Source of the DNA: DATKLX01 sp035542155
GTDB lineage: Bacteria; Chloroflexota; Anaerolineae; Anaerolineales; Anaerolineaceae
Assembly (NCBI GenBank): GCA_035542155.1
Contig: DATKLX010000245.1
Span: 1 to 55,715 of the forward strand
Direction of reading: 5' to 3'
Length of the DNA stretch: 55,715 bases
Each line of letters starts with the position of its first letter. Position 1 is the first letter of the stretch. The position numbers and the translations under genes are program-made. The notes below the pieces were generated by a model that searched no databases, was not told the DNA's origin, and saw only the letters and a list, made by a program, of their open reading frames with translations. Below are positions 33,157 to 40,794 of the stretch, in pieces.

Positions 33157-34299
33157 ATGAAACCATTAGGGATCGGGATGATCGGATACGGGGGCGTGGC
33201 CCGGGTACACGGTATCGCGTATAAATCGATTCCTCTCCATTATGGGTTCCCGGCGGACACGATCAGGATCGCGGGGGTGGCGGATCTGAAAGAGCCGGCT
33301 GCGCAAGCCGCCGCCAGAGAGCTGGGGGCCGAGACCTGGACGACCGATTACCGCGAGCTGCTTGCACGGTCGGACGTGGATATCGTGGACATCTGCGTGC
33401 CAAACCACATGCACGAAGAGATCATCCTTGCGGCGGCGCGGGCCGGGAAACATATCTTCTGCGAGAAGCCGCTGGCAAACACGGTGGAACAGGGGAAGCG
33501 GATCGTGCAGGCGGTGGAAGAATCCGGGGTGAAGAACCAGTTGAACTTCAATTTCCGCTACTACCCCGCCGTGACCCGGGCGCGGCAGTTGATCAGCGCC
33601 GGTTTTTTGGGCCGGGTGTTCTCCTTCCGCGGCTGCTTTTACCGGTCCAGCTACATTAACCCGGACAAACCCCTTTCCTGGCGCTTGAGCAAACAGATCG
33701 CCGGCGGCGGGGCTTTATTCGACCTCGGGTCTCACATCCTGGACCTGGTCTATTACCTGCTGGGGGATTTCGGTAGCATTCAGGCGACCGTGGACACCCT
33801 GATCAAAGAACGGCCGGTTGCCCCCGGATCGACTGAAAAGGGACCGGTTGATGTGGATGACATCGTCTTGATGCAGGTCCGCATGGCCGACAATACGCTG
33901 GGGGCCGTGGAAATTTCACGGATGGGCACGGGCGCGACCAATGACCTGAAAGTGGAAATCTTTGGCGAAAAGGGCGCGCTGCGCTTCAACGCCGAGGAAC
34001 CCAGCTGGCTGGAGGTCTTCGATGTCAAGGATCCCGAACAGCCCACCGGCGGAATGAGTGGTTTTCGCAAGGTGCAGGCCGTCGGGCGGTATGACGGGCA
34101 GAAAGCCCCCGACTGGTCGATGGCGCCCGGGTTTGTCGGAACGTTTGTCGAATCGCAATACCGGTTCTTGAAAGCGGTGGCAGAAGATGAACCCGCTTCC
34201 CCCACCTTGCGCGATGGCCTGCACATCCAGCAGGTGATGGAAGCGGTGCTGTGTTCGTCGGAGGAAAAACGGTGGGTTTCCATCGCGAAATACTCGTGA
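33157..34299 (+). CDS. Gfo/Idh/MocA-family dehydrogenase (380 aa)
   Basis: NAD(P)-dependent oxidoreductase of sugars or inositols. The N-terminal Rossmann domain starts IGMIGYGGVARVHG; the family's EKP motif (HIFCEKPLANT) carries the catalytic/cofactor Lys; the C-terminal domain has GGGALFDLGSHILDLVYYLLG with the conserved Gly-His pattern used for substrate binding. Complete length. It starts 9 bp after the epimerase gene. Family members oxidise secondary alcohols of sugars, so with the epimerase it probably interconverts an uncommon sugar or polyol. Exact substrate unreadable. Confidence 0.9.
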   Translation: MKPLGIGMIGYGGVARVHGIAYKSIPLHYGFPADTIRIAGVADLKEPAAQAAARELGAETWTTDYRELLARSDVDIVDICVPNHMHEEIILAAARAGKHIFCEKPLANTVEQGKRIVQAVEESGVKNQLNFNFRYYPAVTRARQLISAGFLGRVFSFRGCFYRSSYINPDKPLSWRLSKQIAGGGALFDLGSHILDLVYYLLGDFGSIQATVDTLIKERPVAPGSTEKGPVDVDDIVLMQVRMADNTLGAVEISRMGTGATNDLKVEIFGEKGALRFNAEEPSWLEVFDVKDPEQPTGGMSGFRKVQAVGRYDGQKAPDWSMAPGFVGTFVESQYRFLKAVAEDEPASPTLRDGLHIQQVMEAVLCSSEEKRWVSIAKYS

Positions 34300-34430
34300 G
34301 TCCCAGGACAGGAGGTGAAAGGAAAGTCTTGTCAAGAATCCAGGTGTGACCAAAGAGAAGTCTAGCTCCGGTCTGTGTATCAGAACGAACCAATCAATTT
34401 CAGTCTGAAAAACCAGGAGGATAAGTTTCG

Positions 34431-35792
34431 ATGAAACGCTTATACATCTTCACATCGGTTGTGCTTTTGCTCGCCTTTGTCCTGGCATCTTGCGCGCCCG
34501 CCGCGACTCCAGCCCCAACCGAAGCCCCGGCCGCTCCCGCCGCAACCCAGCCACCGGCCGCCCCTGCCGCAACTCAACCGCCCGCCGCGCCAGCGGCTGC
34601 GAAAGGCGGCAAGCTGGAAGTATTCTCGTGGTGGACGTCTGGTGGTGAAGCGGCTGCGTTGGATGCCCTCTTCGCTGAATACAAGAAACGCAATCCCGAT
34701 GGCGAGATCATCAACGCCACCATCGCGGGCGGCGGCGGTAGCAACGCGCGCGCCGTGCTGCAGACCCGCCTGGCCGGCGGCAACCCGCCGGATACCTGGC
34801 AGGTACATCCCGGGTACGAGCTCCTTGGCCAGTACGTTGCTTCCGGATATGTCGATCCCATCACCGATCTGTACAAGAGCGAGGGCTGGGACAAGGTGAT
34901 GCCGCAGGGACTGGTCGACCAGATGAACAAAGACGGCCAGATTTACGCCGTCCTGGCGGGGGTTCACCGCGGCAACGGCCTGTGGTATAACAAAAAGGTC
35001 ACCGATAAAGTGGGCGTCACCGTTGGCGCGACGATGAGCTTCGACGAGTTCTTCGCTGCGGCGGATAAGATCAAAGCCGCCGGGATCACCCCCTTGTGCG
35101 TGGGCGATAACGGCATCTGGGCCTCGGCGCAGTTGTTCGAGAACACCCTGCTGGGCACGATCGGCCCGGACAAGTATTTGGGGCTGTGGAAGGGCACGGA
35201 AGCCTTCGACTCACCCGAAGTCAAGAAAGCCATGGAAACCTACGGCAAGATGCTCGATTACCAGAACAGCGACCACAGCGCCCTTTCCTGGGACCAGGCA
35301 ATCAAAGCCCTGATGGAAGGCAAATGCGTTTTCAGCTCGATGGGCGACTGGGCCTACGGCGAGTTCGTCAAGAACAAGCTGAAGGATAACGTAGACTTCG
35401 GCTGGGTCAGCCACCCTGGAACCGCCGGCAGCTTCATGATCGTGGCGGACGGCTTTGTGCTGGCCAAGAATGCCCCCGACAAAGACAACGATATTACCTG
35501 GCTGAAGGTCATCGGCAGCAAAGAAGGGCAGGAAGCCTTCAATCCGCTGAAGGGCTCCATCCCCGCCCGCACGGATGTCGACCGCAGCAAGTTTGGCCCA
35601 TACCACAACTGGTCGATGGACTCCTTTGCCAAGGACAAGCTGGTCCCCTCGGTGGTGCACGGCTCCGCTGCCCCGGCCGACTTCCAGCAGGCGCTGAACG
35701 ATGCTGTGACCCAATTCGTGGTGGATAAGAACGTCGACGCCTTCTCCGCGGCGCTCGTGAAAGCCGCGAAGGCCGCCGGAATTTCAAAGTAG
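34431..35792 (+). CDS. CUT1 sugar ABC transporter substrate-binding lipoprotein (453 aa)
   Basis: Lipoprotein signal with lipobox LASC (Cys21), then a Pro/Ala-rich spacer with repeated AAPAATQPP, which tethers the protein to the outer face of the membrane. The body is a family-1 solute-binding protein beginning LEVFSWWTSGGEAAALDALF and INATIAGGGGSNARAVL...GGNPPDTWQVHPG. This block matches glucose/galactose-type binding proteins such as that of Thermus thermophilus, suggesting an aldohexose-like ligand. An AGGAGGATAA site precedes the ATG. Two permease genes follow after a strong hairpin. No ATPase gene is in the cluster, so a shared MsmX/UgpC-type ATPase elsewhere is expected. Confidence 0.93.
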   Translation: MKRLYIFTSVVLLLAFVLASCAPAATPAPTEAPAAPAATQPPAAPAATQPPAAPAAAKGGKLEVFSWWTSGGEAAALDALFAEYKKRNPDGEIINATIAGGGGSNARAVLQTRLAGGNPPDTWQVHPGYELLGQYVASGYVDPITDLYKSEGWDKVMPQGLVDQMNKDGQIYAVLAGVHRGNGLWYNKKVTDKVGVTVGATMSFDEFFAAADKIKAAGITPLCVGDNGIWASAQLFENTLLGTIGPDKYLGLWKGTEAFDSPEVKKAMETYGKMLDYQNSDHSALSWDQAIKALMEGKCVFSSMGDWAYGEFVKNKLKDNVDFGWVSHPGTAGSFMIVADGFVLAKNAPDKDNDITWLKVIGSKEGQEAFNPLKGSIPARTDVDRSKFGPYHNWSMDSFAKDKLVPSVVHGSAAPADFQQALNDAVTQFVVDKNVDAFSAALVKAAKAAGISK

Positions 35793-35813
35793 ACAGCGCG
35801 TATCCTTCTCTTT

Positions 35814-35841
35814 GGGCGGGTGTGCATTTGCACACCCGCCC
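35814..35841 (+). promoter_or_regulatory. Intercistronic hairpin after the binding-protein gene
   Basis: Perfect 13-bp GC-rich inverted repeat (35814-35826 with 35829-35841) separated by TT, between the binding protein and first permease genes. No T run follows. Such stems commonly protect the upstream message from 3' exonucleases, so that binding protein is made in excess over permeases (compare malE-malF). An AAGGAGG site for the permease lies just downstream. Confidence 0.75.
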
Positions 35842-35861
35842 TACCCCTAAGGAGGTAATTC

Positions 35862-36911
35862 ATGTCGACCTCTACGGTGATTGAGCCCGAGTTAGAAGCT
35901 GCCGAAACCGTGAAACAGCGCTCGAAGAAGCGGTTCCGCTTGACGGACCGCTTGCAGTCTTTCCTGCTGCTGCTGCCCTCGTTTGTCGCCATCGTGATTT
36001 TTGTCTACGGTTTCATCAGCTTCACCATTTACGTTTCCTTCACCAACTGGCGGTCCCTGCGTACCGATATGTCCCTGGCGCAGCCCATCACAGCCAACTA
36101 TGAGGAACTGTTTGGCATGCCGCGTTTCCAGGCCGATATGCGTAACACGCTCATTTTTACCGTGTTGTTCATGGCGCTCTCGTTGGTGCTGGGCCTTGGG
36201 CTGGCGATTTTACTGGACCGTAATCTGGTCGGCGGATCTTTCTTGCGGAATGTCTATCTGTTCCCTTACGCTCTTTCCTTTGTTGTTTCGGGTGTTGCCT
36301 GGCGCTGGTTATTTAATCCGGAAGCCGGCGTCAACGTATTGTTCGGCCTGCTGGGAATCAATAGCCTGCTGGCGAAGTTTGGCGTAGGGCCTTTACATCC
36401 CGGTTGGGCGACCGACCCAACCGTAATCCTCCCGCTCAACCATGCCCTGGCAGTGATCTTTCCCGGTGCTGCCAAAATTCAGGTACAGCTCGGTATCCCC
36501 GTGGCAATTATCCCGGTCGCCATCGCAGCGAGCTGGCAGCTCTCCGGGTTTGTCATGGCCATGTATGTGGGTGGCATGGCAACGATTTCCGAGGAGGTCC
36601 GCGAGGCAGCCCGTATCGACGGCGCTTCGGAATGGCAGATGTACCGGAAGGTGATCATCCCCATGCTCGCGCCGGTGACGATTTCCCTGGTGGTGCTGCT
36701 TTTGCACACCTCGTTGAAGATTTTCGACCTGGTCTACACGATGACCGGCTCTGGCCCTGGCTTTGCCACAGACGTCCCCGCTATTTTCGTGTTCGAGACC
36801 ATGTTCAAGGCCACGCGCTACAACCTGGCGGCGGCCGGCGCGGTCTTCATGCTCATCGTGGTGGGGTGTGTGGTCATCCCCTATCTGTCCAACTCACTCA
36901 AGAGAGGATAA
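35862..36911 (+). CDS. CUT1 sugar ABC transporter permease 1 (349 aa)
   Basis: Inner-membrane subunit of the binding-protein-dependent transporter. The MalF-type N-terminal helix (FLLLLPSFVAIVIFVYGFIS) is followed by five more hydrophobic segments. The cytoplasmic EAA loop EEVREAARIDGASEWQMYRKVIIPML (conserved EAA...G) docks the ATPase. It has a longer periplasmic insert at about residues 160-215 (LLGINSLLAKFGVGPLHPGW...), as in the glucose-type permeases. It starts 69 bp after the binding-protein gene and 5 bp before the second permease. Confidence 0.92.
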   Translation: MSTSTVIEPELEAAETVKQRSKKRFRLTDRLQSFLLLLPSFVAIVIFVYGFISFTIYVSFTNWRSLRTDMSLAQPITANYEELFGMPRFQADMRNTLIFTVLFMALSLVLGLGLAILLDRNLVGGSFLRNVYLFPYALSFVVSGVAWRWLFNPEAGVNVLFGLLGINSLLAKFGVGPLHPGWATDPTVILPLNHALAVIFPGAAKIQVQLGIPVAIIPVAIAASWQLSGFVMAMYVGGMATISEEVREAARIDGASEWQMYRKVIIPMLAPVTISLVVLLLHTSLKIFDLVYTMTGSGPGFATDVPAIFVFETMFKATRYNLAAAGAVFMLIVVGCVVIPYLSNSLKRG

Positions 36912-36916
36912 CGAAT

Positions 36917-37774
36917 ATGGCTGCCCGTGCAATCTCAGTTCCCAAAAAGCCAGCAGCACCTCGCCCTAACCGGTTGGTCCTTTACCTGGTGGCGCTATTC
37001 GCCTTTCTTTTCTATATGATGCCGGTGTATATCATGGTCATTAACGGTTTGAAGGAATCGGTGAACGTGAGCCTGAGCACCATGTGGAACCTGCCCGACC
37101 AATGGACGGGGGGCGGGTTTTCGGAAGCTGCCAGGCGGCTCTGGCCGAACATGATCAACAGTTTCCAGATGGTTATCCCGGCGACCATTATCTCTTCCTT
37201 TCTGGGCGCGCTGAACGGTTACCTGCTCTCAAAATGGAAATTCCCCGGGTCAGACGTGCTGTTTATCATCATGCTGTTCGGCTTCTTCATCCCCTACCAG
37301 ACGGTGTTGCTGCCCCTGGTGCGCTTCCTCCAGTCTATCCATGTATACGGCACGATCCCCGGTCTGATCCTATGCCACGTGGTGTACGGCTTGCCGATCA
37401 CCACCCTGATGTTCCGCAACTATTTCACGGGCGTGCCAAACGAGCTGGTCGAAGCCGCGGCGGTGGATGGGGCAAGTATGATGACGATTTTCTGGCGCGT
37501 CATGCTCCCGCTTTCCGTCCCGGCGTTCATCGTGGTCGGCATCTTCCAGTTCACCAACATTTGGAACGACTTTCTCTTCGGCGTGACGGTGGTGCCGAAC
37601 CCTGCCGCACAGCCGGTAACGATTGCGCTGAACAACCTGTCTGGCAGCTTCTCCGTGGATTGGAACGTGTTGATGGCGGGCGCGGTGATCGCTGCGCTAC
37701 CCACTGCCCTGGTGTATATCTTCCTGGGCCGCTACTTCGTGCGCGGGCTGCTGGCAGGCTCGGTAAAGGGGTAG
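36917..37774 (+). CDS. CUT1 sugar ABC transporter permease 2 (285 aa)
   Basis: MalG-type permease with six hydrophobic segments. The N-terminus reads RLVLYLVALFAFLFYMMPVY. The EAA loop is NELVEAAAVDGASMMTIFWRVMLPLSVPA. It pairs with permease 1 to form the channel. The ATG at 36917 follows a GAGAGGATAA site; the reading frame is open far upstream only through overlap with permease 1. Next gene begins 18 bp downstream. Confidence 0.93.
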   Translation: MAARAISVPKKPAAPRPNRLVLYLVALFAFLFYMMPVYIMVINGLKESVNVSLSTMWNLPDQWTGGGFSEAARRLWPNMINSFQMVIPATIISSFLGALNGYLLSKWKFPGSDVLFIIMLFGFFIPYQTVLLPLVRFLQSIHVYGTIPGLILCHVVYGLPITTLMFRNYFTGVPNELVEAAAVDGASMMTIFWRVMLPLSVPAFIVVGIFQFTNIWNDFLFGVTVVPNPAAQPVTIALNNLSGSFSVDWNVLMAGAVIAALPTALVYIFLGRYFVRGLLAGSVKG

Positions 37775-37792
37775 ATCGGGTCGAAAGACAGC

Positions 37793-39370
37793 ATGATGGG
37801 TATCGAGCAAGAACACCGCTTGGGATTTGATATCGTCATCATCGGCAGCGGGGCGGGCGGCGGCACGCTGGCTTACGCGCTGCGCAATAGCGGCGCGCGC
37901 ATCCTGCTGGTCGAGCGCGGTGACTTTTTACCGCAGGAACGCGAAAATTGGAGCCCGCAGGCGGTGTTTTTCCAGAAGCGCTACAAGAACGCCGAACTCT
38001 GGAAGGATGCCAGTGGAAACACCTTCCTGCCCGGGGTTCACTATTACGTTGGCGGCAACACCAAGGTGTACGGCGCGGCGCTGCCCCGCCTGCGCAGGCA
38101 GGACTTTGAAGCCATCCAGCACGCAGAAGGCATTTCGCCTGCCTGGCCGTTCAGCTATGACGACCTGGAGCCATATTATGCAGCGGCGGAGCAGATCTAC
38201 CGGGTGCACGGCGAGGCGGGCGATGACCCAACCGAACCGGCCCGCTCGGGTCCTTATCCCTTCCCGCCTATCCCTCACGACCCGTATATCGCCGCGCTCG
38301 GCGATACGCTGCGCAACAACGGGCTCCACCCCTTTTCTCTGCCAATGGGCATCGATTACGCCCCGCGCGGGCGCTGTATCCGCTGTAAAACCTGCGACGG
38401 TTTTCCCTGCCAGGTACTGGCCAAGTCCGATGCGGATACCTGCGCGGTCTGGCCCGCGCTGCAATCCTCCAACGTCACCTTGTGGACGAAGGCCTATGCC
38501 CGCCGCCTGCTCACTGGCCCCGGCGGGAAAACGATCGCGGCCGTGGAGGTGGAACGGGAAGGCCAGGTGCAGCGGGTGACCGCCGGCACCTTCGTCGTCT
38601 CGTGCGGGGCGGTCAACTCGGCGGCCCTGCTGCTGCGCTCGGCGAATTCCAGCCACCCGGGTGGATTGGCAAACTCTTCCGGGCAGGTCGGGCGCAACTA
38701 TATGGTGCATAACAACGCCGCGCTGATGGCCGTCGACCCGCGGCGAAGGAACACGTCTGTTTTCCAGAAGACGATTGCGGTCAACGATTTCTACTTCAAC
38801 GGTCCGGGCTGGCCTTACCCGATGGGTAACCTGCAGTTGCTGGGCAAGCTGCAGGCAGGCATGCTGGCAGCAGCCAGGCCGTACCTGCCCCGCCCGGTTC
38901 TGCAAGAGATGGCCAACCGCAGCGTGGATTGGTGGGTGATGTCCGAAGATCTGCCCGACCCGGACAACCGCGTGGCCGTCGACCCGGACGGAACGATCCG
39001 CATCCACTGGAAGCCAAACAACCGTAAATCGCACGAAAAGCTAATCCAGGCGGCGGTAGGCATGCTGCGCGAAGCCGGCTATCCCCTCGTGTTCGTGGAG
39101 CGGATGGGGATCGATACCAATTCGCACCAGTGCGGCACCATCCGGGCCGGCTCCGACCCGGCCAAAGCCGTGCTCGATCCCTTCTGCCGCAGCTACGATC
39201 TGCCCAACCTGTTTGTGATGGACAGCTCTTTCTTCCCGTCCTCGGCGGCAATGAACCCGGCGCTGACCATCGCAGCGCAAGCTCTGCGTGTGGCCGACCA
39301 CATCCTCCAAAAGCCGCTTTTTCCATCGCAAGAGCAGGCAACCGATCTCGTCCAACCGCCTCAAATTTAA
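37793..39370 (+). CDS. GMC-family FAD oxidoreductase with a four-cysteine insert (525 aa)
   Basis: FAD-binding motif IVIIGSGAGGGTLAYAL at residues 15-31, GGNTKVYGAALPR, and the C-terminal active-site region with the catalytic His (THQ-like SHQCGT) and Asn (NPALTIAA). GMC enzymes oxidise alcohols, polyols and sugars using FAD and an electron acceptor such as oxygen or a quinone. Residues 195-206 have Cys195-x2-Cys198-x2-Cys201-x4-Cys206 (CIRCKTCDGFPC), an iron-sulfur-like spacing not found in classical glucose or choline oxidases. No signal peptide is seen. In this cluster it probably oxidises the imported sugar or polyol. Confidence 0.87.
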   Translation: MMGIEQEHRLGFDIVIIGSGAGGGTLAYALRNSGARILLVERGDFLPQERENWSPQAVFFQKRYKNAELWKDASGNTFLPGVHYYVGGNTKVYGAALPRLRRQDFEAIQHAEGISPAWPFSYDDLEPYYAAAEQIYRVHGEAGDDPTEPARSGPYPFPPIPHDPYIAALGDTLRNNGLHPFSLPMGIDYAPRGRCIRCKTCDGFPCQVLAKSDADTCAVWPALQSSNVTLWTKAYARRLLTGPGGKTIAAVEVEREGQVQRVTAGTFVVSCGAVNSAALLLRSANSSHPGGLANSSGQVGRNYMVHNNAALMAVDPRRRNTSVFQKTIAVNDFYFNGPGWPYPMGNLQLLGKLQAGMLAAARPYLPRPVLQEMANRSVDWWVMSEDLPDPDNRVAVDPDGTIRIHWKPNNRKSHEKLIQAAVGMLREAGYPLVFVERMGIDTNSHQCGTIRAGSDPAKAVLDPFCRSYDLPNLFVMDSSFFPSSAAMNPALTIAAQALRVADHILQKPLFPSQEQATDLVQPPQI

Positions 39371-39390
39371 AATCGGAGGGAACCGAACCC

Positions 39391-39804
39391 ATGTACCAAC
39401 GTTACCAGTTATCTCATGCCGATGCTTTAAAGGTGGTCACATTTATTCAGGCAGAACTGGAGAGAGAGAACCGGGGCGCAGCCATTGCCGTGGTCGATGC
39501 GCAGGGCGAGCTGCTGGCTTTCCTGCGCACGGACGGCTGCAAGCTGCCCTCCATCACGATCGCCATCAACAAGGCGTATACCGCCGCCCGGGAGATGAAA
39601 GAGAGTTACGAGATCGGCCAGTCTTCCCGCGAGAAGGGATACCCCATGACCAACTTTGGCGACCTGCGCTACACGGCCTGGGGAGGCGGCGTGCCGATCG
39701 TTTTCCGGGGTCAGATCGTAGGCGCAGTGGGCGTGAGCGGGCTGCCCGAAGAAGAGGACATGAAACTATCGCAAAGGGCCGCTGAATTGTTCGGCGTGGC
39801 CTGA
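39391..39804 (+). CDS. GlcG/HbpS-like (DUF336) protein (137 aa)
   Basis: Compact alpha/beta protein. The family pattern is clear: AAIAVVDAQGELLAFLRTDG, then SITIAINKAYTAA, then GGGVPIVFRGQIVGAVGVSG, with a C-terminal EEDMKLSQRAAELFG. DUF336 proteins (GlcG, HbpS, PduO C-domain) bind haem or corrinoid-like ligands or serve as accessory proteins in dehydrogenase and diol clusters; none has a sure catalytic role here. A GGAGGG site lies 10 nt before the ATG. It starts 20 bp after the GMC gene and may be an accessory factor for it. Confidence 0.85.
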   Translation: MYQRYQLSHADALKVVTFIQAELERENRGAAIAVVDAQGELLAFLRTDGCKLPSITIAINKAYTAAREMKESYEIGQSSREKGYPMTNFGDLRYTAWGGGVPIVFRGQIVGAVGVSGLPEEEDMKLSQRAAELFGVA

Positions 39805-39819
39805 AAGGGAGGTGGCGGA

Positions 39820-40794
39820 ATGGAACCCTGGGTGGTAGGCGTGGATTTAGGCGGCACCAAGATCGAGCTGGGGCTGGTGGATCCGGATAACAATATCGTC
39901 GCGCGAAAAAAGATCCCAACCCTGGCGGATGCCGGTCCAGAGTCGGCCGTGGAGCGCATCGCCGGGGTGGTGGACGAATTCAAGGTCCGGTTGCCTGCCG
40001 GGGAAACCATTGCCGCGCTGGGGATCTGCTGTCCTGGCCCGTTGGATCATGAAAAGGGAGTGATGATCAACCCAACCAACCTGCCGAAGTTTTACAATGT
40101 GCCGCTGCGGCAGATGCTCTCGGATCGCCTCAAGATGCCGGTCAGCATGGAACACGACGCCAAAGCAGCCGGGCTGGGCGAGTTTTATTACGGAGCCGGC
40201 CAGAACGACCCGAGCATGGTGTTTGTCGTGATCGGCACCGGGGTGGGCGCGGCCATCATTATGGACGGGAAGTTGATCCGTGGGGTAAAGAACTTCGCCG
40301 GGGAGATCGGACACGCTACAGTCGACCGCAATGGCGAGCAGTGCCCGTGCGGCTCGCGAGGCTGCCTGGACACGTATACCAGCGGGCCGTGGCTGGCCCG
40401 CCATTACCAGCGCCTTCTGGATCAGGAAGGGGCCGTCGCGCCGGTTCCGGCTGGCACGACCATTACCGGGGAAATTGTGGCGAACCTTGCCCGGGACGGC
40501 GACCCACTGGCGGCAAGGATCATGAACGAAGCCGGAGAAGCGCTTGGGATTGCCGTGGCGACCATGGCAATGATCCTGGATATCGAGCTGTACGTCTTCG
40601 GCGGGAGCGTGCCCAAGTGCGGTGATATTTTGTTCGAACCGGCTCGTAATACTGTGCCTAAATATTCTTTCAAAACGGTCGGGCCGCGAGTCCGGCTGGT
40701 CGTGAGCGCGCTGGGCGATAACGGCCCGATCCTGGGCTGCGGCTGGCAGGCGCGGGAAATTGCAAGGGAGGCAGGAAAAGATGGCAACCATTAA
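39820..40794 (+). CDS. ROK-family sugar kinase 1 (324 aa)
   Basis: Actin-like ATPase-fold sugar kinase. ATP-binding GVDLGGTKIELGLVD, catalytic region MEHDAKAAGLGEFYYGAG (usual Asn-Asp appears as His-Asp), FVVIGTGVGAAIIMDGKLIRG, and the ROK zinc motif GHATVDRNGEQCPCGSRGCLD (CPCG..GC). No helix-turn-helix, so it is a kinase and not a ROK repressor. It probably phosphorylates the imported sugar or an oxidised derivative. It overlaps the next gene by 14 nt, indicating tight coupling. Confidence 0.9.
   Translation: MEPWVVGVDLGGTKIELGLVDPDNNIVARKKIPTLADAGPESAVERIAGVVDEFKVRLPAGETIAALGICCPGPLDHEKGVMINPTNLPKFYNVPLRQMLSDRLKMPVSMEHDAKAAGLGEFYYGAGQNDPSMVFVVIGTGVGAAIIMDGKLIRGVKNFAGEIGHATVDRNGEQCPCGSRGCLDTYTSGPWLARHYQRLLDQEGAVAPVPAGTTITGEIVANLARDGDPLAARIMNEAGEALGIAVATMAMILDIELYVFGGSVPKCGDILFEPARNTVPKYSFKTVGPRVRLVVSALGDNGPILGCGWQAREIAREAGKDGNH

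Noticed and set aside
36404..36916. Upstream extension of the second permease through the first permease gene
   Set aside because: This part is the alternate frame of permease 1. A GAGAGGATAA site and a MalG-like N-terminus fix the start at 36917.
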